Counted from the first letter of the stretch, positions 43,996 to 55,378 are shown. The stretch is DNA of 64,000 nucleotides from Usitatibacter palustris (GCF_013003985.1 NZ_CP053073.1:2914001-2978000), one strand, 5' to 3'. Numbers and translations are program-made. Notes: generated by a model not told the origin, from the sequence alone.

Positions 43996-44011
43996 CGGCA
44001 CACGGATTGCT
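43996..44011 (+). promoter_or_regulatory. Sigma-54-type promoter of the ammonium transporter gene
   Basis: CGGCACA, four bases, TTGCT. GG at 43997-43998 and GC at 44009-44010 are 10 bases apart, as the -24/-12 elements require, and only two positions of TGGCACG-N4-TTGC differ. The predicted start of transcription, about 44022, is 31 bases before the translation start. Confidence 0.7.
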
Positions 44012-44052
44012 TATGCCTCCTCAGAACTCCAACAACATGAGTGAGGCGCGCA

Positions 44053-45300
44053 TTGAATCCCGCGGAATCCATCAAGGCACTGCAGCTCGCGACGGACACG
44101 GTCTGGATCGTCGCCGCCGGTGCGCTCGTCTTCTTCATGCAGGCGGGCTTCGCGTTGCTCGAGAGCGGCATGTCGCGCTCGAAGAACGCGATCAACGTGA
44201 TCATGAAGAACTACTGCGACATGTGCTTCGGCGCGCTCATCTTCTGGATGGTCGGCTACGGCCTGATGTTCGGCGCCAACCCGACCGGCTGGTACGGCAC
44301 CAGCCATTTCTTCATGGTGAAGCACGACGCGATCGACTACACGTGGATGTTCTTCCAGGCAATGTTCGCGGCCACCGCCGCCACCATCGTCTCGGGCGCC
44401 ATCGCCGAGCGCACGCAGTTCTGGGCCTACATCATCGGCTCGGTCGTGATCACCGGGTTCATCTACGCGGTCTACGGCTCGTGGGCCTGGGGCAGCCTCT
44501 ACGGCACGAACGGCTGGTTGAAGCAGCTGGGCTTCATCGACTTCGCCGGATCGACGGTCGTGCACTCGATCGGCGGCTGGTGCGCGCTCGCCGGCGTGAT
44601 CATCGTGAAGGCGCGGCTCGGGCGCTTCGGCGCCAATGGCGAGGTGCGCAGGATCCCGGGGCATAACCTCAGCTCGGTGGCGCTCGGCGCGTTCATCCTC
44701 TGGCTGGGCTGGTTCGGCTTCAACGGGGGCTCCACCGTCACGGCGAGCGTGGACATCGGCAAGATCGTGCTCAACACCCACATCTCCGGTGCGGCCGGCG
44801 CCGTGGGCGCGATGCTCACGATGGGGCTGCTGCGCATGCCCACGATGATGAGCACCACGGTGAACGCCTCGATCGCCGGGCTCGTCGCGATCACCGCGGG
44901 CTGCGCGACGATGGAACCGAACTGGGCGCTCGCCACCGGCCTCACCGCGGGATTCCTCACGGTCGTGTTCCCCAAGCTCCTTGAAGCGATGCGGCTCGAC
45001 GACGTCGTCGGTGCCGTCACCGTGCACGGCGTTTGCGGAGCCTGGGGCACGCTCGCCGCCGGGCTCTTCAAGACCGATGCGATGTTCAGCTGGGCGGTGG
45101 TGAAGATCCAGCTCATCGGCATCGGCGCGGCGTTCGCCTGGGCCTTCCCGGTCGCGCTGGTGATGTACTGGCTCATCGACAAGACCGTCGGCATGCGCGC
45201 GCCTTCGCTCGACGAGCAGCGCGGCCTCGACTACACCGAGCACTACGAGGTCGGCTACCCGGAGTTCCAGCGCGACTCGCTGCACCAGGGCAGGTTGTAG
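44053..45300 (+). CDS. amt: Ammonium transporter Amt
   Basis: About 415 residues, eleven membrane segments. The Amt family segments are present: FFMQAGFALLESGMSRSKNA in the first helices, GYGLMFG, FQAMFAATAATIVSGAIAER, DFAGSTVVHSIGGWCAL (the conserved pore histidine in VVHS) and VTVHGVCGAWGTLA near the end (the twin histidine). The start is uncertain: a TTG at 44053 has GAGG 6 bases upstream, whereas a GTG at 44041 has no site; no ATG is in frame. Behind a sigma-54 type promoter, which fits control by nitrogen. No glnK is next to it; instead an unknown gene starts one base after the stop. Confidence 0.94.
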   Translation: MNPAESIKALQLATDTVWIVAAGALVFFMQAGFALLESGMSRSKNAINVIMKNYCDMCFGALIFWMVGYGLMFGANPTGWYGTSHFFMVKHDAIDYTWMFFQAMFAATAATIVSGAIAERTQFWAYIIGSVVITGFIYAVYGSWAWGSLYGTNGWLKQLGFIDFAGSTVVHSIGGWCALAGVIIVKARLGRFGANGEVRRIPGHNLSSVALGAFILWLGWFGFNGGSTVTASVDIGKIVLNTHISGAAGAVGAMLTMGLLRMPTMMSTTVNASIAGLVAITAGCATMEPNWALATGLTAGFLTVVFPKLLEAMRLDDVVGAVTVHGVCGAWGTLAAGLFKTDAMFSWAVVKIQLIGIGAAFAWAFPVALVMYWLIDKTVGMRAPSLDEQRGLDYTEHYEVGYPEFQRDSLHQGRL

Positions 45301-45301
45301 C

Positions 45302-46033
45302 GTGGAGATGCTCGCGAACACGCCCGACGTCGTCCGGCGGCGCAAGGCGATGATGCTGGGCCTGCAGGCGCTGCTCTCGCGCGAGCAGGCGGTGATCGCG
45401 CTCCTCGCGTGGGAACGCGAGCACGGCGCGGGCTCGACCACGTTCGAAGGGCTGCACCAGTTCGCGCGCCGCGTCTGCGATCACTTCGGCAAGGTGGGCA
45501 GGCGCGTGGAGCTGCACCGGCGCCTTCTCGAGTCGTTGCGCGCACCCGACACGAGCCTGCCGCTCGATCCTTCCGGCGACATGCGCCTCATGTTGCGCAA
45601 GGCCGAACGCGCGAGCGGCTCGCCCGACGTGCTCGAGGCCTTCCTGATCGCACCGACGCCGACCGACGAAGGACCGGTGTCGCCGCTGCACGCGACGTTC
45701 TCGAAGCTGATCGTCGCGCTCGAAGAGCAGTTGCGCCTGCACGAACCGCGCATCTGGATGGATGCCGCCTCGTACCTCGCGGAGAACCTCGCTCCGCTGC
45801 GGCTGGCCGCATCCACGGAGCGCGAGCTCACGATGTGGCTGCGCAGCGACAAGCGCTCGCTCTTTCGCGGCATGGTCACCGAGGGGCAGGCCTCGGGGAT
45901 CGTGCACCTGCTCTACGTGTGGGCCGCGGAGATGCTCGGGCCGGTGCCGGCCGACCGCCTGTTCAGCGAAGCCGTGTCGATCGTGCAGGCAAGCCCCGAA
46001 GGACGGACGTTCCCGCCGACGGCGCTGCTTTAA
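45302..46033 (+). CDS. Protein of unknown function coupled to amt
   Basis: 243 residues from a GTG one base after the amt stop codon, so it should be translated by the same ribosomes. It is mostly helical, has no signal peptide or membrane segment and no recognisable domain (RRKAMMLGLQALLSREQAVI at the start, HFGKVGRRVELHRRLLESL in the middle). Arg- and Glu-rich stretches suggest a soluble cytoplasmic protein. The stop TAA is at the left edge of the 66-bp palindrome. A partner that acts on Amt or on nitrogen sensing is a reasonable guess. Confidence 0.75.
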   Translation: MEMLANTPDVVRRRKAMMLGLQALLSREQAVIALLAWEREHGAGSTTFEGLHQFARRVCDHFGKVGRRVELHRRLLESLRAPDTSLPLDPSGDMRLMLRKAERASGSPDVLEAFLIAPTPTDEGPVSPLHATFSKLIVALEEQLRLHEPRIWMDAASYLAENLAPLRLAASTERELTMWLRSDKRSLFRGMVTEGQASGIVHLLYVWAAEMLGPVPADRLFSEAVSIVQASPEGRTFPPTALL

Positions 46034-46195
46034 GTAGGCGGGTCAGACTCCAATGAATTTGGGGTCAAAAATCCTTGTGAAAAAAGCGGTCCATTGGATC
46101 ACCCCAACGACCGGCCTCAAAGGGGTGGCCCAATGGACCGCTTTTTTCACAAGGATTTTTGACCCCAAATTCATTGGAGTCTGACCCGCCTACTT
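46032..46195. repeat. 66-bp perfect palindrome carrying GGGTCAG (P2)
   Basis: Arms 46032-46097 and 46130-46195 are perfect reverse complements over 66 bases; the 32-base centre (46098-46129) still pairs over CACCCC/GGGGTG with two mismatches between. The arm contains GGGTCAGACTCCAATGAA and TTTGGGGTCAAAAATCC. The left arm starts within the stop codon of the gene coupled to amt, and the panE stop codon (46190-46192) is within the right arm. The RNA of either strand would form a huge hairpin. Confidence 0.92.
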
Positions 46196-47122
46196 CAATC
46201 GACCGGCGGCGCGCCTGGCTTCGTAGGCCTTCAGGTGCGTGTACGCCACGGCGAGCACTGCGTCGTCGATCTTGTGCTTGCGCGCGAGGTCGAGCATGAA
46301 CCCCACGATGTGGTCGGCTTCGACGGGCTTGCCGCCTTCGAGGTCGCGCAGCATCGAGGCCTCGACCTTGCCGCTCGCGTCGGTGAGGCGCGCGCGGTAG
46401 GCCTTGAGGGCGCCTTCGCGCGGGCTGAAGCCCTCCGCGACGGCGATGGCGATGTTCGCATCGAGGCAACGCTCGACGAGCACGCGGCCATCCGGGGTTG
46501 CCATGATCTCGCCGTTGTTGGCGCGGAAGACGCAGGTGAGCGCCGCGAGCGCCGACAGGAAGACCACCTTCTCCCACATGTCGAGCATCACGTTGTCCGA
46601 GTGGACCGTGGTGATGCCGGACTTCTCGAGCGCGGCGGCGAGTGCGGTGCTGCGCGGCGACATCGAGCCGTCGCGCTCGCCGAAGAGGATGCGGTTGAGC
46701 GGCTCGAGGTGCAGGACCGTGCCGTCGCTCGCGAGCGTCACGATGATCTGCGCCGTGCCGCCCAGCACCTGCTTCGCGCCGAAGCGCGCATCGAGGCGCT
46801 CCATGTGCGAGATGCCGTTGAGAAGCGGAACGAGCGCGCAATGGCCATCCATCGCCGGAGCGATCGCGTCCATCGCCGAATCGAGGTCGTAGGACTTGCA
46901 GGTGAAGAGGACGATGTCGTAGCCGGGCTGCAGGTCCTCGGCGAGCACCGTCTTCACCTTGAGCTTCATGTCGCCGTTGGGGCTCTTCACGGCAAGCCCG
47001 TAGCGGCCGAGCTGCTCGTGGCGCTTGGGCCGGACGAGGAACGTGACCTCAGCGCCGGACTTGACCAGCCGCGCGCCGAAGTAGCCGCCGATGCCGCCGG
47101 CACCGAGAATGAGGATCTTCAC
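46190..47122 (-). CDS. panE: 2-dehydropantoate 2-reductase (ketopantoate reductase)
   Basis: 310 residues. The NADPH-binding motif ILGAGGIGGYFGARL opens the protein, then VLFTCKSYDL and LVPLLNGISHMERLD (active-site Asn/Lys region), and the C-terminal domain has MLRDLEGGKPVEADHIVGFM with the EADH substrate residues. Reduces ketopantoate to pantoate for pantothenate and CoA synthesis, though many homologs have other alpha-keto substrates. It starts 4 bases after the kdsA stop. The last codons (LK and stop) lie in or next to the palindrome. Confidence 0.88.
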   Translation of the reverse strand: MKILILGAGGIGGYFGARLVKSGAEVTFLVRPKRHEQLGRYGLAVKSPNGDMKLKVKTVLAEDLQPGYDIVLFTCKSYDLDSAMDAIAPAMDGHCALVPLLNGISHMERLDARFGAKQVLGGTAQIIVTLASDGTVLHLEPLNRILFGERDGSMSPRSTALAAALEKSGITTVHSDNVMLDMWEKVVFLSALAALTCVFRANNGEIMATPDGRVLVERCLDANIAIAVAEGFSPREGALKAYRARLTDASGKVEASMLRDLEGGKPVEADHIVGFMLDLARKHKIDDAVLAVAYTHLKAYEARRAAGRLK

Positions 47123-47126
47123 GGAA

Positions 47127-47962
47127 CTAGAGCGACTGCTCGGCGAAGCCGCGCTTCTTCACGAGGGTGTCGAGGTCCTTGAGAACGGCGAGGAGCTCGC
47201 GCATCTTCGGCAGCGGCCAGGCATTGGGGCCGTCCGAAAGCGCCTTCGACGGATCCGGGTGCGTTTCCATGAACACGCCCGAAACACCAGTGGCAACGGC
47301 CGCGCGCGCGAGGACCGGGACGAACTCGCGCTGGCCACCCGAAGTCGTGCCCTGTCCACCGGGCAACTGCACCGAGTGCGTCGCATCGAACACAACCGGG
47401 CAACCGGTGTCGCGCATGATCGCGAGCGAGCGCATGTCGGAGACGAGGTTGTTGTAGCCGAACGAAGCGCCGCGCTCGCAGACCATGATCGTGTCCGAAC
47501 CGCTTGCTTCGCGCGCCTTGTCGACGACGTTCTTCATGTCGCTGGGCGCGAGGAACTGGCCCTTCTTGATGTTCACGGGCTTGCCCGAACGCGCGACCGC
47601 GTGGATGAAGTCCGTCTGCCGGCAAAGGAACGCGGGCGTCTGCAGCACGTCCACGATCGCCGCCACGGTCGGCACTTCTTCCTCCGTGTGCACGTCGGTG
47701 AGGATGGGAACGCCGAGCTCCTTCTTCACCTTGGCGAGGATCGCGAGGCCCTTCTCCATGCCGGGCCCGCGGAACGACTTCCCGGAGCTGCGGTTGGCCT
47801 TGTCGTAGCTGCTCTTGAAGATGAACGGGATGCCGAGCTCGGCCGTCATCTCCTTCAGCTTCCCGGCGACGTCCATCTGCAGCTGCTCGCTCTCGACCAC
47901 GCAGGGTCCGGCGATGAGGAAGAACGGCTTGTCGAGGCCGACTTCGAACCCGCAGAGTTTCA

Positions 47963-47963
<1 letters not shown>
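47127..47963 (-). CDS. kdsA: 3-deoxy-8-phosphooctulonate synthase (KDO-8-P synthase)
   Basis: 278 residues. Joins arabinose-5-phosphate and PEP to make KDO-8-phosphate for lipopolysaccharide. The start [20 protein letters not shown] is followed by [60 protein letters not shown] and [20 protein letters not shown], all conserved KdsA parts. The ATG shares a base with the pyrG stop (TAATG). The pyrG-kdsA pair is a standard of beta- and gammaproteobacteria, normally followed by eno; here panE follows instead. Confidence 0.97.
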
Positions 47964-50808
<2,845 letters not shown>

Positions 50809-50863
50809 CGCGATTCCGATGCCGGAAATGTGTATTTTAGGGACAAAACAGGGAGTCCAAAGA

Positions 50864-51682
50864 ATGGCGGCAAAAGAAACCTGGACCCGCGACGGCGTGA
50901 AGCGCCGCCTGCTGGCGCGCTTCTACACGCGATTCCACATGTCGCTCATCCTCGCCAGCAGCGCGATGGCGGCGATGGTCACCAACTGGGCGCTCCTGCA
51001 GATCGGCGTGGGCTCGATGCTCGCGCGCTACCCGGTCGCGATTGCCATGGCCTATGTCACCTTCCTCGGCTGCGTGGGCTTGTGGCTGCGCTACGTGGGA
51101 TTGGGCGGCAAGGACCGCCAGGAAGATGGATCGCACCTCCTCGATGGCGCCGACGTCCCGAACATCCGGATCGGCGGCTCGTCCGGCGGTGGAGGTGGCG
51201 GCGGGGGACTCGGCGGCCGCGGCGGTTCGTTCGATGGCGGCGGCGCGAGTACGGCGTGGACGGAAGGCTCGGCCAACGCGCGGATGCCGATGGTGGCGGT
51301 GGCCGACGGCAAAGGCGGCAGCGACCTGGGCAAGGGCCTCGGCGACATCGCCGGCGGCGGCGATGGCGACTTCGCGCTGCTGCTGCTCGCGATCGCGCTC
51401 ATCCTCGCGATCCTCGCCGCGAGCGGCTACCTCATCTTCATGGCGCCCGACATCCTCACCGAAGCCGCCTTCGGCGCGCTGCTCGCCGGAACGCTGGCGA
51501 AACGCTCGCGCCGCGAGGATGCCGGCGGCTGGGTCTCGGGCGTCGTGAAGAAAACCTGGTGGCCCTTCGCGCTCGTGCTGCTCGTCGCGATGATCCTCGC
51601 GGGCTACTGCGCCGCGCACTATCCCCAGGCGAAGACCATCCGGCAGGCCTTCGACGCCGCAACGAGTAAAATTGAGCCATGA
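50864..51682 (+). CDS. Membrane protein with Gly-rich linker, unknown function
   Basis: 272 residues from the ATG at 50864, GGGAG 9 bases upstream. Two hydrophobic segments near the start (LASSAMAAMVTNWALLQ and ARYPVAIAMAYVTFLGCVGLWL), a linker with long glycine runs (GGSSGGGGGGGGLGGRGG), and three more near the end (FALLLLAIALILAILAASGYLIF, AAFGALLAGTL, PFALVLLVAMILAGYCA). The Gly-rich part recalls the exposed tails of some inner membrane proteins. The stop overlaps the mtnA ATG (ATGA), so it is translated with mtnA, though a role in that pathway is not evident. Confidence 0.72.
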   Translation: MAAKETWTRDGVKRRLLARFYTRFHMSLILASSAMAAMVTNWALLQIGVGSMLARYPVAIAMAYVTFLGCVGLWLRYVGLGGKDRQEDGSHLLDGADVPNIRIGGSSGGGGGGGGLGGRGGSFDGGGASTAWTEGSANARMPMVAVADGKGGSDLGKGLGDIAGGGDGDFALLLLAIALILAILAASGYLIFMAPDILTEAAFGALLAGTLAKRSRREDAGGWVSGVVKKTWWPFALVLLVAMILAGYCAAHYPQAKTIRQAFDAATSKIEP

Positions 51683-52785
51683 AAGTTGGCGACCGGCATT
51701 ACCGAAGCCTGTGGGCCGAGCCCGATCGCGGGCGCGTGCACGTGATCGACCAGACGCGCCTGCCGCACGAGTTCGAAGTGAAGACGCTCACCACCGTCGA
51801 GGAGGCCGTGGAGGCCATCCGCGCGATGCGCGTGCGCGGAGCGCCGTTGATCGGCGTGGCCGCGGCGCACGGCGTTGCGCTCGCCGTCGATCGCGACGCC
51901 TCCAACGCGAGCCTGGATCGCGCCGTGGCCGCCTTGCGCGCCACGCGGCCCACCGCGGTGAACCTCGGCTGGGCGCTCGACCGCATGCAGGACAAGCTCG
52001 CGAACGTGAAGCCGCTCAAGCGCGCGCAGGCCGCGTGGGCCGAAGCGCAGGCGATCGCGGACGAGGACGTCGAGCTCAACGAAGCCATCGGCCGCCACGG
52101 GCTCGCGCTCATCGAGCGTGAGCACGCCGCACGCCGCCGGCGCATCGAGATCCTCACGCATTGCAATGCGGGCTGGATCGCGACCGTCGATTGGGGCACG
52201 GCGCTCGCCCCCATCTACATGGCGCACGACAAGGGCATTCCGGTCCACGTGTGGGTCGACGAGACGCGCCCGCGCAACCAGGGCCTGCTCACCGCGTGGG
52301 AGCTTCGGCAGCATGGCGTGCCCCACACGTTGGTCACCGACAACGCAGGCGGCCACCTCATGCAGCACGGCAAGGTCGACATGGTGTTCGTCGGCGCCGA
52401 CCGCGTGACGCGCCGCGGCGACGTGTGCAACAAGATCGGCACGTACCTCAAGGCGCTGGCCGCGCGCGACAACGACGTTCCTTTCTATGCCGCGGTTCCG
52501 ACGCCCACCATCGACTGGAAGATCGAGGACGCGCATCGCGACATTCCCATCGAGGAGCGCGCCGCGGGCGAAGTACGCGCCGTGCGCGGCCTCGACGCGC
52601 ACGGGATGCCCGTGGAGGTCGCGATCGTGGGCGACGAGACGGCGGTGTCGAACCCCGGCTTCGACGTCACGCCCGCGAAGCTCGTGACCGGGCTCATCAC
52701 CGAGAAAGGCATCGTCCGCGCGAACGAACGCGACCTGCTCGAGATCTGGCCGCGAAGCCAGGAGAGCAAGGCGTACGTGACCTGA
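51679..52785 (+). CDS. mtnA: 5-methylthioribose-1-phosphate isomerase
   Basis: 368 residues, expected length, of the eIF2B-like fold. Converts 5-methylthioribose-1-phosphate to 5-methylthioribulose-1-phosphate in salvage of methylthioadenosine, a polyamine by-product; it also acts on 5-deoxyribose-1-phosphate. Present are MRVRGAPLIGVAAAHG, THCNAGW (catalytic Cys), DETRPRNQG and GADRVTRRGDVCNKIG (catalytic Asp), all conserved. No mtnBCDE genes follow; a class II aldolase gene starts 3 bases after the stop, which points to a shorter route (see findings). Confidence 0.95.
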   Translation: MKVGDRHYRSLWAEPDRGRVHVIDQTRLPHEFEVKTLTTVEEAVEAIRAMRVRGAPLIGVAAAHGVALAVDRDASNASLDRAVAALRATRPTAVNLGWALDRMQDKLANVKPLKRAQAAWAEAQAIADEDVELNEAIGRHGLALIEREHAARRRRIEILTHCNAGWIATVDWGTALAPIYMAHDKGIPVHVWVDETRPRNQGLLTAWELRQHGVPHTLVTDNAGGHLMQHGKVDMVFVGADRVTRRGDVCNKIGTYLKALAARDNDVPFYAAVPTPTIDWKIEDAHRDIPIEERAAGEVRAVRGLDAHGMPVEVAIVGDETAVSNPGFDVTPAKLVTGLITEKGIVRANERDLLEIWPRSQESKAYVT

Positions 52786-52787
52786 CC

Positions 52788-53420
52788 TTGAAGAAGGAAC
52801 TGCGACTGCAGGTCGTGGAAGCCGCGCGGCGCATGAACGCCTCGGGGATCAACCAGGGCAAGTCGGGCAACCTCAGCGTGCGGACCGAGGGCGGCTTCCT
52901 CGTCACGCCCACCGGCGTGCCCTACGAGCGCCTCGTTCCCGAGGACCTCGCGCTCGTGCATCCCGATGGCGCCCACGAGGGGCCACGCGCGCCGAGCTCG
53001 GAGTGGCGCTTCCATCGCGACATCTACGTCACGCGCCCCGAAGCGAACGCCGTGGTGCATTGCCATTCGCCGTACGCGACCACCCTCGCCTGCCTGCGCC
53101 GCGGCATTCCCGCGTTCCACTACGAAGTCGCCTTCGCCGGCGCCGCGGACATCGCCTGCGCCGATTACGCGACCTTCGGCACGCAAGCGCTCTCCGATGC
53201 CGCGCTCGCCGCACTAGCCGGCCGCCGCGCGTGCCTGCTCGCCAACCACGGCCAGATCGCGATCGGCGCGAACCTCGAGGCGGCCTTCGTGCTCGCGGAG
53301 AAGGTCGAGGCGCTCGCGCGCATGTACTGGCAGGCGCTGCAGATCGGCGAGCCCACGATTCTCGATGCCGCCGAGATGGCCCGCGTGCTCGAGAAATTCA
53401 AGGATTACGGAAGACACTGA
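52788..53420 (+). CDS. Class II aldolase (likely Ald2 of the DHAP shunt)
   Basis: 210 residues from a TTG 3 bases after the mtnA stop. Class II aldolase/FucA fold: NQGKSGNLSVRTEGGFLVTP cut as GKSGNLSVRTEGGFLVTP, the acid/base glutamate in SSEWRFHRDIY, the metal His pair in VVHCHSPYAT, and a third His in ACLLANHGQIAIG. Such enzymes split sugar 1-phosphates to dihydroxyacetone phosphate and an aldehyde; fuculose-1-P is the classical substrate. Paired with mtnA it more likely splits 5-methylthioribulose- or 5-deoxyribulose-1-phosphate. MtnB (dehydratase) is a related family, but the pairing with a lone mtnA and the motifs favour an aldolase. Confidence 0.82.
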   Translation: MKKELRLQVVEAARRMNASGINQGKSGNLSVRTEGGFLVTPTGVPYERLVPEDLALVHPDGAHEGPRAPSSEWRFHRDIYVTRPEANAVVHCHSPYATTLACLRRGIPAFHYEVAFAGAADIACADYATFGTQALSDAALAALAGRRACLLANHGQIAIGANLEAAFVLAEKVEALARMYWQALQIGEPTILDAAEMARVLEKFKDYGRH

Positions 53421-53471
53421 TGTCAGAAACCGCCGACATTCTCGGCCCGAAAACGCATTTATCTTTGCGCC

Positions 53472-54065
53472 ATGGGTACCCGCCAACCTGCAAAGCCTTC
53501 GTCCTCTCTCCCGGTCTTCTGGGGCGAGATGTCACCCTGCGACCACGTCGTCCAGATCTACAAGGACTACGCGGAGCTCATCGACGGGCTGGAGAGCTTC
53601 GTGGTCGACGGCTTCCAGCGGGGCGAGGCGGTGATCGTGATCGTCACGCAGTCGCACCTCGCTGCGCTCGAGAAGCGCCTCATGCGCCACGGCCTGCCGC
53701 TCCAGGACTTCAAGGATCGCGACCAGTTCATCGTGCTCGACGCGGAAGAGGCGCTCAAGGTCTTCATGAAGGACAACTGGCCCGACGAGCAACGCTTCGA
53801 GGCGATGATTCGCGACATCCTCGGGCGGGCGCATGCCAACGGCGCGCACCGGGTGCGCGCCTTCGGCGAGATGGTGGCCCTCCTCTGGGCCCAGGGCCAC
53901 GTCGCGGCCACGATTCGTCTCGAGTTGCTCTGGCGCCGGATCTGCGACCGCGAGATGCTCTGTCTTTACTGCGCGTATCCCCGCATCGGCTTCACCGGAG
54001 ACGCGTCGGAGTCCATGCGCGAGATCTGCGAAGCGCACACGCGCGTCTTCCCGCAACCCGCCTGA
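53472..54065 (+). CDS. MEDS-domain sensory protein
   Basis: 197 residues, a single MEDS domain (methanogen/methylotroph DcmR sensory domain). The family segments are present: HVVQIYKDYAELIDGLESFV, RGEAVIVIVTQSHLAAL, DILGRAHANGAHRVRAFGEMVALLW (cut as HRVRAFGEMVALLW) and the cysteine-bearing LCLYCAYP. MEDS domains usually precede a histidine kinase, a helix-turn-helix or other output domain, but here none is fused. It may bind a small ligand and act on a separate partner. It stands between the aldolase and the DadA-like gene on the plus strand. Confidence 0.8.
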   Translation: MGTRQPAKPSSSLPVFWGEMSPCDHVVQIYKDYAELIDGLESFVVDGFQRGEAVIVIVTQSHLAALEKRLMRHGLPLQDFKDRDQFIVLDAEEALKVFMKDNWPDEQRFEAMIRDILGRAHANGAHRVRAFGEMVALLWAQGHVAATIRLELLWRRICDREMLCLYCAYPRIGFTGDASESMREICEAHTRVFPQPA

Positions 54066-54087
54066 ATCTTTCCGAAGGAGTCGCGCC

Positions 54088-55350
54088 ATGACGGGCACCC
54101 CGGCCCGCCATGACGTCGTCGTCCTCGGCGCGGGCATCGTCGGCATCTGCGTTGCCTTGCATCTCCAGCGTCTCGGCCGCTCGGTCGTGCTCGTCGACCG
54201 CCGTGGTGCCGCCGAAGAAACCTCGTACGGCAACGCGGGCCTGATCCAGCGCGAAGGCGTCTATCCCTACGGCTTCCCGCACGACTACGGCGCGCTCGTG
54301 CGCTATGGCATGAACCGCACGATCGACGCGCACTACCATCCGTCGGCCGTCCTCGCGCTCGCACCCTTCCTCTGGAAGTACTGGCATCACTCGCGGCCCG
54401 CGCGCCACGAGAAGATCGCGCACATCTATTCGCACCTCATCGAGCACTGCGTCACCGAGCACGATGACCTCGCCGCCGAAGCGGGCGCGCAGGACTTCAT
54501 GAAGCGCACCGGCTGGATGAAGGTCTTCCGCACGGAGCGCGAGCGCGACAAGCGATACGCCGAAGCCGCGCGCTGGAAGAGCGAGTACGGCCTCAACTTC
54601 GCAACCCTCGATCGCGCCCAGCTCCAGGAAGCCGAGCCGCATCTCGCGCCGGTGCTGGTGGGCGCGCTGCACTGGATCGATCCGGTGTGCGTCGACGATC
54701 CCCAGGGCCTCGCCCTTGCATACGCGGGCCTCTTCGAACGGCACGGCGGCGTCTTCGCGCAAGGCAACGCGGCGAGCCTCGAGGACGTGAAGACCGGCTG
54801 GCGCGTGAAGACCGCGCGCGGACCCATCGAAGCACGCGACGCCGTGGTCGCCCTCGGCCCGTGGGCGGACACCGTGACGCGCGCACTGGGCTACGACCTG
54901 CCGCTCGCGGTCAAGCGCGGCTATCACATGCACTACCGGCCCGCGGGCGAGGCGCGCCTCAACCACCCGGTGCTCGATCATGAGCGCGGCTACTTCCTGG
55001 CACCCATGCGCCAGGGCATTCGCCTCACGACCGGGGCGGAGTTCGCGCATCGCGATGCGATCAGGAGTCCGGTGCAGCTGGGCCGCGCCGAGCCGATCGC
55101 GCGCGACCTGTTCCCGCTCGCCGAACGCCTCGACAACGAGCCGTGGATGGGCGCGCGTCCGTGCACGCCCGACATGCTGCCCATCATCGGCAAGGCGCCG
55201 CGGCACGACCGCCTGTGGTTTGCATTCGGCCATGCGCATCACGGCCTTACGCTCGGTCCGGTCACCGGGCGGCTCCTGGCCGAGATGGTGACGGGCGCCA
55301 AGCCCTTCGTGGATCCCCTGCCCTACCGTCCCGAGCGTTTCGGCCCCTAG
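54088..55350 (+). CDS. DadA-like FAD-dependent oxidoreductase
   Basis: 420 residues from the ATG at 54088, GAAGGAG 7 bases upstream. The FAD dinucleotide motif HDVVVLGAGIVGICVALHL opens the protein, VLVDRRG follows, and the C-terminal part has GARPCTPDMLPIIGKAP and FGHAHHGLTLGP, which are DAO-family signatures for D-amino-acid dehydrogenases and related amine oxidases. No signal peptide, so the substrate is oxidised on the cytoplasmic side with quinone as likely acceptor. No racemase or transporter gene is next to it. Substrate unproven. Confidence 0.88.
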   Translation: MTGTPARHDVVVLGAGIVGICVALHLQRLGRSVVLVDRRGAAEETSYGNAGLIQREGVYPYGFPHDYGALVRYGMNRTIDAHYHPSAVLALAPFLWKYWHHSRPARHEKIAHIYSHLIEHCVTEHDDLAAEAGAQDFMKRTGWMKVFRTERERDKRYAEAARWKSEYGLNFATLDRAQLQEAEPHLAPVLVGALHWIDPVCVDDPQGLALAYAGLFERHGGVFAQGNAASLEDVKTGWRVKTARGPIEARDAVVALGPWADTVTRALGYDLPLAVKRGYHMHYRPAGEARLNHPVLDHERGYFLAPMRQGIRLTTGAEFAHRDAIRSPVQLGRAEPIARDLFPLAERLDNEPWMGARPCTPDMLPIIGKAPRHDRLWFAFGHAHHGLTLGPVTGRLLAEMVTGAKPFVDPLPYRPERFGP

Positions 55351-55378
55351 CGTCACGCGGGCGTATCCTGTGCGCGTC

